From Planctomycetaceae bacterium (GTDB lineage: Bacteria; Planctomycetota; Planctomycetia; Pirellulales; Pirellulaceae), in NCBI GenBank assembly GCA_002862265.1, contig PKCQ01000143.1, positions 1-7,115 of the forward strand: a DNA stretch of 7,115 nt. The letters are read 5' to 3'. Under the pieces are notes generated by a model. It was not told where the DNA came from, ran no database searches, and saw only the letters and a list, made by a program, of their open reading frames with translations. The position numbers and the translations under genes were made by a program. Within the stretch, counting starts at the first letter, position 1; every line of letters starts with the position of its first letter. This document shows positions 1 to 5,317 of the stretch, one piece after another.

Positions 1-732
1 CTCCGCCGCACATCGCGAGCAAGTTTTCTTCTTGTACACGTGCAGCCGCTCGCCCGATTTTAAGCGGCTGAGCGACTTTTCATTTTCAAGCACCGTGATG
101 ATTCGGTTGTAGCGTACTCCGATGCGCAACAGCTCACAGCTCAACTCCCAGATCTGTTCGAATTCGTCACGCGTGATATTCTTACCAATTCGCTTCGGAT
201 CGATCCCTAGCAAGTAAAGGATCTCAGCTCGATAGATGTTGCCAAGGCCTGCAATCACGGACTGATTGAGGAGCAAAGCACCTATTGCAGAACGGCTGCG
301 TGATATCTTCGCCCACGCTCGTTCTGGATCGGCATCGCTTCGGAGAGGATCCGGTCCAAGGCGTTCTTGGATCGCCTGAAGTCCTCGTGTGTCGAGCAGT
401 TCACAGGTGTTAGGTCCGTTCAGGTCAAAGCTTCGCTCTTCACCTAGCATTCGAACTCGAACTGCACCGCGCGGTTCCGGCGGCGCATTTCGATGAACGC
501 GAAATTTGCCGTACAAGCCCAGGTGCACGTGTAAGAACTTGGCCCTCTCTCTCCCGTCGAACGTGTAGAACAAGTGTTTCCCGAAAGCTTCCGCCCGAAG
601 CAGTTTCTGCCCGCTAAGCTTCTTGGCCTCCTTCTCGAAGCGACCTTGCGGGGAGGTCACGATCATCATTTGGCCACTGAACCATTTCGAATGGTCTCGG
701 GCAATGCGGTGCAGTGTATGTCCTTCAGGCAT
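1..732 (-). CDS. nei: Nei/Fpg-family DNA glycosylase/AP lyase, 3' end cut by window edge
   Basis: The product removes oxidised bases from DNA and nicks the abasic site in base excision repair. Reading leftward from the ATG at 732, 244 codons are open to the window edge. The protein starts MPEGHTLHRIARDH: after Met removal, Pro2 is the Schiff-base nucleophile and Glu3 the acid of this family. Lys52 in 'AFGKHLF' fits the conserved N-domain lysine, and 'GLGNIYRAE' (Asn165) is the helix-two-turn-helix DNA-binding signature. Cys238 and Cys241 are the first half of the C-terminal zinc finger, whose second half lies outside the window. The MPEGHT start and the 'SPQGRF' and 'LHVHLGLYG' segments match, from memory, the mycobacterial Nei1 (Rv2464c) type better than MutM. 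No Shine-Dalgarno site is visible. It lies 92 bp downstream of the RNase H-fold gene on the same strand, so co-transcription is possible. The family call is firm; the substrate range is inferred. Confidence 0.93.
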   Translation of the reverse strand, partial: MPEGHTLHRIARDHSKWFSGQMMIVTSPQGRFEKEAKKLSGQKLLRAEAFGKHLFYTFDGRERAKFLHVHLGLYGKFRVHRNAPPEPRGAVRVRMLGEERSFDLNGPNTCELLDTRGLQAIQERLGPDPLRSDADPERAWAKISRSRSAIGALLLNQSVIAGLGNIYRAEILYLLGIDPKRIGKNITRDEFEQIWELSCELLRIGVRYNRIITVLENEKSLSRLKSGERLHVYKKKTCSRCAAE

Positions 733-824
733 GATTGGGCAATGTAAAGAAAAGTTTGCTAAAGCCACTCACATCGATCGGTATTGTTGCGGTCGCGAGG
801 AGATCCATTGAAACCAAAGTCGAA

Positions 825-1688
825 TTAACAGATGCCAAGTATCCAACCCTCGAGATCAGCTATCGCGCGTTCTTTTGCCGTCAGTGGAGGTTCAAAGTAG
901 TGCTCGAGCACCCCGCTCTGTTGTGCCTCGCTCAACCATCGAGCCACGCAGTAGGCGTCTTGCTGGTCAGCTGTTCTGTTATCCTTGGGGTAACGATTGC
1001 GAAATATAGATGGAAAGACCTCGGCAATCACCGACTTACCCTCGGCAGGCTGCCAGCCATCGAATGGCCAGAAGTGCACCTGAGAACCGACAGCGTCTCG
1101 GATTCGTCGCAGCCACGGAAGTCCGGCGTGGGTCGATTTTGCGACAGAACCTTGCACATCGAATAGGAAGACTGATTTGGCTGAGCTGGTCCATTTTTCC
1201 GTCAGACGCAGGTCTTTACTTGATCCCACTCGCTTCAGTGGGCCATGGATTTCGTCTCGAATGAAATCTACGGGGGTCTGCTCCTGATCCGTAGGCCAGT
1301 GCTCGCAGAAGTCAGCTAAGTAGTGATCCCACGAGCTCAATTTGTACCGCTGGAAATAATCTAACGGAAACGAAAAACCATGGTCGACACCCGCGATGAA
1401 TCGCAATTCATGCTGCGCCTGGTCGATAATCCATCCTGCAATCTCTTTACGATTCCAGTTTCGGAAAGACTTCCGGGAAGATTCAGGCGACACTATGCGA
1501 CGAGGTTCACCACCGTCGTTTCCGGCATAAACCTGCAAAGCCGATGTCCGACTGCTTGCTGTTTCGCGGCCGGAGTAGTCAATACCGATAGAAAGATCAA
1601 AAGTCACAGGCGAATTTTCAGATCGCAATTCGAAGTCAAACCGAAGAAGAGTCGTCTTTTCCCTCCCTTGCTCCGCAGGATGGGACAT
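825..1688 (-). CDS. RNase H-fold (DUF429-like) predicted nuclease, function unknown
   Basis: This is a 287-residue protein with no signal peptide or membrane segment, so it is probably cytoplasmic. Its pattern is that of the RNase H-like fold seen in DUF429-type proteins. A first strand 'IGIDYSG' carries Asp37, a later strand 'FIAGVDHGFSFP' carries Asp102, then come 'IAEVFPSIFRNRYP' (Glu223) and 'DQQDAYCVARWL' (Asp241 and Asp244). These acids could form the two-metal site, which is inference from spacing and local motifs. About 33 residues precede the first strand. The ATG at 1688 has no clear ribosome site, and a GTG at residue 28, close to the fold start, is a possible alternative. It is divergent from the sigma factor and upstream of the Nei-type gene on the same strand, so a nucleic-acid role is conceivable but unproven. 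The gene appears intact. I do not recognise a characterised homologue. Confidence 0.8.
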   Translation of the reverse strand: MSHPAEQGREKTTLLRFDFELRSENSPVTFDLSIGIDYSGRETASSRTSALQVYAGNDGGEPRRIVSPESSRKSFRNWNRKEIAGWIIDQAQHELRFIAGVDHGFSFPLDYFQRYKLSSWDHYLADFCEHWPTDQEQTPVDFIRDEIHGPLKRVGSSKDLRLTEKWTSSAKSVFLFDVQGSVAKSTHAGLPWLRRIRDAVGSQVHFWPFDGWQPAEGKSVIAEVFPSIFRNRYPKDNRTADQQDAYCVARWLSEAQQSGVLEHYFEPPLTAKERAIADLEGWILGIC

Positions 1689-1693
1689 GTTTT

Positions 1694-1721
1694 TTGACCA
1701 GTATATGCAGCCGTCTATGTT
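1694..1721 (+). promoter_or_regulatory. Weak housekeeping-type promoter candidate
   Basis: TTGACC (1694-1699) is followed after 16 bp by TATGTT (1716-1721). This resembles -35/-10 boxes reading toward the sigma factor, but it would leave a leader of roughly 270 bases containing both hairpins. Planctomycete promoters are poorly defined and a match this loose can occur by chance. Confidence 0.2.
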
Positions 1722-1775
1722 TCAGCGTTAAGATCAGGAAACGCTATTTCGATCATCGTAACGATCGAGGTCATT

Positions 1776-1798
1776 GAGGGTGATCTTCGATCAGCCTC
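1776..1798. other. Hairpin with 10-bp arms, one mismatch, TTC loop
   Basis: GAGGGTGATC and GATCAGCCTC pair around a TTC loop, with one G-G mismatch at the fifth pair. Only three T residues follow on the plus strand, so it is a weak terminator at best. Upstream of the sigma factor it could be part of a structured leader. Confidence 0.35.
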
Positions 1799-1816
1799 TT
1801 TGCATACGCTCCTGCG

Positions 1817-1835
1817 TCAGCCCGTTTTTGGCTGA
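1817..1835. other. Perfect 6-bp inverted repeat with T-rich loop
   Basis: TCAGCC and GGCTGA pair around CGTTTTT. It starts 18 bp after the preceding hairpin, so the two would form consecutive stem-loops in any transcript crossing the region. No known riboswitch family is recognised. Confidence 0.3.
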
Positions 1836-1985
1836 GCTTTGTAAGATTTTGGCAGGCACTTAAGCCGCCACAAGTTTCTTATGCGAAACGGTTTAGAGCT
1901 TGTCTCTTCATCCTTGCGATAAAAAGTTTTAGATTTTTCCTGGCTCCCGTGTCAGAAACTGCAGTTCGCCAAGTTTAGTCCCCTC

Positions 1986-1991
1986 AGAGGA
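1986..1991 (+). promoter_or_regulatory. Ribosome binding site of the sigma factor gene
   Basis: AGAGGA lies 9 bases before the ATG at 2001. It is one of the few clear Shine-Dalgarno sites in the window and supports that start codon. Confidence 0.65.
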
Positions 1992-2000
1992 CACAAAACG

Positions 2001-2597
2001 ATGACTGAATTTCCTGAAACGCGATCCAATTTGCTCGCCCAAGTCCGTTCGCCGGATGAACGGGAGGCCTGGGAGGAGTTTGTGCTGACATATCAGCCTG
2101 TGATCTATCGCATGGCACGCCGCCGTGGCATGCAGGACTCGGATGCCCAAGATCTGGTGCAAACGGTTCTGATGCGCGTCGCGGGAGCCATCGAGAGCTG
2201 GGAGAAAGCGCCCGGAGTGCGGTTTCGGCATTGGCTCAGGCGGGTGGCAAAGAATGCGATTCTGTCAGCCTTCTCGCGAAAGCCGAACGATCCAGCGCTC
2301 GGTGGATCGGGTATTCAGCAGCTAATGGATGAGCAACCCGCTGAAGCAACCGAGGTCGAACATGAATTGGCCTTGGAGTCGCAACGCGAGCAGTTTCTGC
2401 GGGCGGCGGTGATGGTGCAGTCAGACGTTAATGCGGAAACGTGGCGAGCGTTTGAGCTGACCGTCATCGATGGTGAGTCATGCGAGTCGGCCGCAAAGAT
2501 CCTCGAAAAGTCAGTGGGGGCAGTTTACGCGGCTCGAAGTCGGGTCATGCGTAGGCTTCGCAACAAGGTTCAAGAGTTAGGGCAAGGTGAATCATGA
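2001..2597 (+). CDS. ECF-type RNA polymerase sigma factor (sigma-70 family, kinase-linked planctomycete type)
   Basis: This 198-residue protein should direct RNA polymerase to a specific promoter set. Region 2 spans about residues 24-95: 'AWEEFVLTYQPVIYRMARRRGM' and 'DAQDLVQTVLMRV', followed by 'FRHWLRRVAKNAILSAFSR', the usual core-binding and -10 recognition pattern. A variable acidic linker follows (about 97-128). Region 4 lies at about 130-192, with a helix-turn-helix around 'CESAAKILEKSVGAVYAARSRV'. The length is normal for ECF factors and the frame is intact. The stop overlaps the kinase start as ATGA (2594-2597), so translation of the two is probably coupled. Pairing of an ECF factor with a membrane Ser/Thr kinase is a recognised planctomycete arrangement, so the kinase would be the expected signal input. 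Since that kinase is broken here, the factor may be orphaned or unregulated, which is inference. Confidence 0.93.
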   Translation: MTEFPETRSNLLAQVRSPDEREAWEEFVLTYQPVIYRMARRRGMQDSDAQDLVQTVLMRVAGAIESWEKAPGVRFRHWLRRVAKNAILSAFSRKPNDPALGGSGIQQLMDEQPAEATEVEHELALESQREQFLRAAVMVQSDVNAETWRAFELTVIDGESCESAAKILEKSVGAVYAARSRVMRRLRNKVQELGQGES

Positions 2598-3421
2598 ACG
2601 CTCAGAGAAACGACTGCGACCGTCGCCGAATCGACGCTTTCCTGGAGTCCAATCATGTAGCGCTCGAAGATCCGCAACTCATAGAGCATTTGGATTCGTG
2701 TCAATCCTGCCGAGACTATATTGGATCGCAGGCCGCTGAGGCACGGAGTTGGGCACAAGCTACTGATCTTCTCAAGCCGTCTGAGTTTGATAACGCGGGT
2801 TCTCTTGCATGTTCTGCCGTCACCATCGGTCACCAGTCCAGTGAGCAGCCCCTTGCGGTGAGAAACGTGTTGGCGTCGCTCGCACCGACAGATGACCCGA
2901 ATCGTCTCGGCCGTCTTGGAGGCTATGAAGTGTCTGGTGTTGTAGGCGTGGGTGGGATGGGAATAGTTCCGAAGGCAGTTGACCCAGCTTTAGATCGCGT
3001 GGTTGCCATCAAGGTCATGGCGCCGCATCTAGCAAATAACGCAGCGTCTCGGGCTCGGTTTTCACGCGAAGCCAAGGCTGCTGCCGCTGTCTTGGATCCG
3101 AATGTTGTCCCGATTCACTCCGTTTCCAGTGATGGCGACACACCATACCTTGTCATGGCTTATATCCGTGGTGGATCGCTACAAAAAAGACTGCAGCGTG
3201 AAGGGACCCTAACGACCGTGGAAATTTCGCGGATTGGGGCACAGGTGGCAGCAGGCTTGGCGGCAGCTCATGAACAAGTGTTGGTGCATAGAGATGTAAA
3301 GCCTGAGAATATCTTACTTGAGGACAATGTGGAGCGGGTGACCCTGACCGACTTTGGCTTAGCCCGCGCAGTGGATGATGCTTCAGTCACGCGCGAGGGG
3401 ACAATCGCTGGAACGCCTTAG
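2594..3421 (+). CDS. Kinase fragment 1: anti-sigma-like zinc motif plus N-lobe and catalytic loop
   Basis: This is 275 residues ending at the TAG. The N-terminus has His32-x3-Cys36-x2-Cys39 ('HLDSCQSC'), the zinc-binding pattern of ZAS anti-sigma domains. The kinase domain begins near Tyr111. The glycine loop is GVGGMGIV (118-125), followed by Pro126-Lys-Ala where this family usually has a Tyr, Phe or Leu; a CTG-to-CCG change would give it. Lys140 (VAIK), Glu159 (helix C), His232-Arg233-Asp234 with 'KPEN', and Asp253-Phe-Gly are all present. If translated alone, the fragment lacks the activation-segment end, the rest of the C-lobe and the membrane anchor. It should not be an active kinase, but it could still carry a soluble zinc motif able to touch the sigma factor encoded just upstream. 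The start is set by the ATGA overlap with that gene. Confidence 0.8.
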   Translation: MNAQRNDCDRRRIDAFLESNHVALEDPQLIEHLDSCQSCRDYIGSQAAEARSWAQATDLLKPSEFDNAGSLACSAVTIGHQSSEQPLAVRNVLASLAPTDDPNRLGRLGGYEVSGVVGVGGMGIVPKAVDPALDRVVAIKVMAPHLANNAASRARFSREAKAAAAVLDPNVVPIHSVSSDGDTPYLVMAYIRGGSLQKRLQREGTLTTVEISRIGAQVAAGLAAAHEQVLVHRDVKPENILLEDNVERVTLTDFGLARAVDDASVTREGTIAGTP

Positions 3422-3424
3422 TAC

Positions 3425-4189
3425 ATGTCTCCCGAGCAGGCGCGAGGAGACTCAGTCGATCAGAGTAGCGACCTTTTCAGTCTAGGTAGTGTCCTCTACG
3501 CTTTGTGCACGGGACGTCCTCCCTTTCGTGCGGATACCTCCTACGGCGTAATGCGAAGGATTATCGACGAGCAAGCCGCGCCCATCCGAGAGCTCAACCC
3601 TGAGATTCCCGAGTGGCTGGAGCAGCTTATTGGAAAGTTAATGGCCAAGGATCGATCCGAGCGTTATGATTCAGCGGAGAAAGTTCGATCCTTAATCGAA
3701 TCCTGCCTCGGGTACGCCCAGCGGCCAACCCACAATGAGCTTCCAGCATTGCTTCAGGGGCCTTCCTATTCTCAGCAGAGAGCTGCAGGTGTTTTCCGAT
3801 TCAGAGTCGGAGTCATCTCTTGTGCCGTTCTCTTAGCTACCTGTGTGCTGTTTGGTATGTACACCCTGAATCCCGTAGCTCCAGATGATCGAGTTCGCTC
3901 GGCCTCTTTCTACAGGTTGATGTTCCAGTTGGACGAACGGGAGGTAAAGGGTAGTCTTGCAATGGAAGAGTTGCTTCGCCGTGAAAAGGATGGGCGTCTG
4001 AGCAAGAGCCAAGAGGGTGAGCTTGTAGAAGCTGTGCTTGCGCATCAAGCCGATCATTCGCGAGAGTGGACTAAGGAGATGGGGGATCTCATCGAAAAGC
4101 GTTGGAAGGCGGGTACGTTGGGTCGAGAACGCTGGAAGCGGTACACTTCGGAGCTTTTGGGTGACATCTATGAGATGAGTGATCTATGA
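3425..4189 (+). CDS. Kinase fragment 2: C-lobe, membrane helix and extracytoplasmic helical segment
   Basis: It continues in the same frame as fragment 1, starting with 'MSPEQARG' directly after the amber codon and one Tyr codon. The ATG at 3425 has no good ribosome site, so separate translation is doubtful. It keeps the C-lobe landmarks: 'SSDLFSLGSVLYALCTGRPPF' with the conserved Asp, and 'LMAKDRSERY' with the conserved Arg of subdomain XI. About 45 residues later comes one membrane helix (about residues 127-149 of the fragment, 'ISCAVLLATCVLF'), then a charged helical stretch. The last residues, EMSDL, are the artefact of the 16-bp duplication: the second copy brings the TGA at 4187-4189 into frame. 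Alone it has no ATP-binding lobe and would be inactive. Confidence 0.75.
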   Translation: MSPEQARGDSVDQSSDLFSLGSVLYALCTGRPPFRADTSYGVMRRIIDEQAAPIRELNPEIPEWLEQLIGKLMAKDRSERYDSAEKVRSLIESCLGYAQRPTHNELPALLQGPSYSQQRAAGVFRFRVGVISCAVLLATCVLFGMYTLNPVAPDDRVRSASFYRLMFQLDEREVKGSLAMEELLRREKDGRLSKSQEGELVEAVLAHQADHSREWTKEMGDLIEKRWKAGTLGRERWKRYTSELLGDIYEMSDL

Positions 4190-4197
4190 GATGAGTG
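4166..4197 (+). repeat. Perfect 16-bp tandem duplication that frameshifts the kinase gene
   Basis: ATCTATGAGATGAGTG occurs at 4166-4181 and again, without gap or mismatch, at 4182-4197. Each unit contains ATGAG twice, which could favour strand slippage. The unit length is not a multiple of three, so the second copy moves the ribosome out of the C-terminal frame. With one copy the reading is GDIYEMSVRPRIVIG without interruption. Loss of a copy by slippage or recombination would restore this frame. Confidence 0.95.
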
Positions 4198-4973
4198 TCC
4201 GACCACGGATTGTCATTGGGTCAGAGGCTGGTTTGCTACTGCGCCTAACGATTCGAGACTTGCGTTGTGGAAGTGGAAAGTATGTCGACTTTCTGCTCAG
4301 TGAGAGAGAGCGAGTGACTCGGATCGGCTCCAAAGTTGTTGGGCGTGTGAACATGAGAGGCGTGAAAAGTGTGGCCTTCGATAATCACAATTCGTATATG
4401 AGTAACAAATGCGATTTGGAAGGTTTTTGGGAAGAGATTCGACCAGGAAAACAAAGCGTTTCCTATCAGGCGGAATTGGCGATTCTGGAAGATGATAGTG
4501 AGAAACCGATTGACTCCCGAGAGTTGTTCGCTTCACGAATCGTCAAATATGAGGCAGAAACAACTTTTCTCCCACCAGGTCAAACTACTGTTACCGTCAA
4601 CACTGATCCAGGGATGAAGTCTGCATTGGACAATGCTTTTCGGGTAACACATGTTTCGACCGAGCCCCTCGCAAACCCACTTAACAATAACAGATACTAT
4701 GCGAACATTCGGCTCGGCATCGAAAAGCGGCCGATCGATACGGCCTTTAAGATGATCTTAAGGGACGGCGAGATGGAGTATGTAGTCGGGACGGTTGGAG
4801 CAGCGGCTGATAAAAAAGCGAGCTTTAGCAGCGGAGCACACGTTCAAGTTGACCTTAGCGGTAAACGAGTTGATTTCATTCTCCGCCCATCTCCTCTTGC
4901 TGCGGAAGATTCGATCGATCTCTTAGAAATTTGGGGAGAGGAAATCGTTTTCAAGGATGTGCTAGTCAAGTAG
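4191..4973 (+). CDS. Kinase fragment 3: C-terminal strand-rich domain, function unknown
   Basis: About 260 residues, open from the duplication to a TAG at 4971-4973. The ATG at 4191 is the first Met; a GTG at 4179 would be four codons longer and overlap fragment 2. Neither has a clear ribosome site. There is no signal peptide or membrane helix, so as a separate protein it would stay in the cytoplasm, whereas in the restored kinase it would lie outside the membrane. It opens 'SVRPRIVIGSEAGLLLRLTIRDLRCGSGKYVDF', followed by alternating short hydrophobic strands and polar turns, suggesting a beta-sandwich-like sensor or binding domain. I recall similar C-termini on other planctomycete kinases but no named family. 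It is best read as the severed tail of the upstream kinase. Confidence 0.7.
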   Translation: MSVRPRIVIGSEAGLLLRLTIRDLRCGSGKYVDFLLSERERVTRIGSKVVGRVNMRGVKSVAFDNHNSYMSNKCDLEGFWEEIRPGKQSVSYQAELAILEDDSEKPIDSRELFASRIVKYEAETTFLPPGQTTVTVNTDPGMKSALDNAFRVTHVSTEPLANPLNNNRYYANIRLGIEKRPIDTAFKMILRDGEMEYVVGTVGAAADKKASFSSGAHVQVDLSGKRVDFILRPSPLAAEDSIDLLEIWGEEIVFKDVLVK

Positions 4974-4975
4974 AA

Positions 4976-5317
4976 ATGAAATGTTGCAGTCTTACAGGTG
5001 ACGCGAGGGCAGAGATTTCTTTGCCCCCCGGCTATTTTAATAGCCCTCGCCGAAGAGGATTTGCGGACATACTTTTGCACGGGGATTTTGGCTACTCGCT
5101 TGGATTGGACGCCAATAAAGAGGGACTTGCCAGATTCGTAACGAAAGGCGTGCCTCTGGATGCACTGGACAACAAAGTAGACACGGCCCTACACATTGTG
5201 GGCAAAGGTTTTAGGGCACAATTGCGTCTCGACTTGATTGAAATGGGAGCAAATCCGTTTATCGTCGATACCGTTGCCTGGGATCTCACACGGATTCACA
5301 AAGGAGTTCGATGCTAA
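4976..5317 (+). CDS. Short ankyrin-repeat-like ORF, probable fragment
   Basis: This is a 113-residue ORF whose ATG lies 2 bp after the kinase stop, without a convincing ribosome site, so the true start is uncertain. Residues about 45-98 look like ankyrin repeats: 'GLARFVTKGVPLDALDN', then 'DTALHIV', then 'LIEMGANPFIVD', matching the 'TALH' and 'GANP' landmarks of this protein-interaction fold. The first 40 residues are not recognised. From about position 5261 the same DNA is the antisense of the truncated subtilase gene, so the last 18 or so residues are probably not native and the original ankyrin protein was longer. It is likely a gene remnant left by a deletion or rearrangement; a small functional protein cannot be excluded. 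Confidence 0.45.
   Translation: MKCCSLTGDARAEISLPPGYFNSPRRRGFADILLHGDFGYSLGLDANKEGLARFVTKGVPLDALDNKVDTALHIVGKGFRAQLRLDLIEMGANPFIVDTVAWDLTRIHKGVRC
5004..5049. other. Overlapping alternative hairpins just after the kinase gene
   Basis: Three inverted repeats share this stretch. GGGCAGAG/CTTTGCCC (5007-5026) pairs around ATTT with one G-T pair. GGCTAT/ATAGCC (5030-5045) pairs around TTTA. CGAGGGC/GCCCTCG (5004-5010 with 5043-5049) encloses and overlaps both, so the outer and inner pairings exclude each other. No run of T follows on the plus strand. It may be a remnant terminator of the kinase operon, but it lies inside the ankyrin-like ORF. Confidence 0.35.

Larger units (their letters stand above)
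1689..2000. other. Divergent intergenic region without a convincing gene
   Basis: This 312-bp stretch separates the minus-strand RNase H-fold gene from the plus-strand sigma factor. I see no coding sequence with family features. An antisense frame crossing its right end (1929-2231) has no recognisable motif and is a shadow of the sigma gene. The stretch holds two hairpins, one weak promoter-like pair and the sigma factor's ribosome site, each listed separately. Confidence 0.6.
2594..4973 (+). pseudogene. Membrane Ser/Thr protein kinase with anti-sigma-like N-terminus, disrupted by amber codon and 16-bp duplication
   Basis: Three consecutive reading frames make up one gene. An in-frame TAG at 3419-3421 interrupts the motif GTP-(stop)-YMSPEQ, where related kinases commonly have Q, so a single CAG-to-TAG change explains it. 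A perfect 16-bp tandem duplication at 4166-4197 then shifts the frame: the kinase frame ends at 4189, while the frame one base over continues IYEMSVRPRIVIG to 4973. Removing one copy joins the frames exactly (the frames differ by +1 and 16 leaves remainder 1). The restored protein would have about 787 residues: zinc anti-sigma-like motif at 32-39, kinase at about 111-370, one membrane helix at about 404-426, then a helical segment and a strand-rich C-terminal domain outside the membrane. Most catalytic residues persist, so the decay looks recent. A sequencing error could explain the TAG but hardly the exact duplication. Confidence 0.85.

Noticed and set aside
623..811. Plus-strand frame of 62 residues across the glycosylase start
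   Set aside because: Antisense to the well-supported MPEGHT N-terminus, with no features of its own.
735..1264. Plus-strand open frames at 735-1166 and 1010-1264
   Set aside because: They are antisense to the RNase H-fold gene, show no domain or motif, and have no ribosome site; the minus-strand reading is clearly the coding one.
1380..1697. Plus-strand frame of 105 residues opposite the start of the RNase H-fold gene
   Set aside because: Arg- and Cys-rich composition without motifs, as expected for antisense sequence.
1737..1761. GGAAAC followed by CGTAA as an ECF-type autoregulated promoter for the sigma gene
   Set aside because: The 14-bp spacing is shorter than usual for ECF promoters and the boxes match only loosely.
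3419..3421. Pyrrolysine insertion at the kinase amber codon
   Set aside because: Nothing in the context suggests it: the position is a common Gln in this kinase family and no pyl gene or tRNA is in the window.
4179..4189. Programmed ribosomal frameshift joining kinase fragments 2 and 3
   Set aside because: The frames overlap by only 11 bases and no slippery heptamer or following pseudoknot was seen; the perfect duplication explains the frame change better.
5189..5260. Extension of the subtilase frame to its stop at 5189 as genuine protease
   Set aside because: After the GNGIDD segment the residues lose all resemblance to subtilases and are antisense to the ankyrin-like reading.
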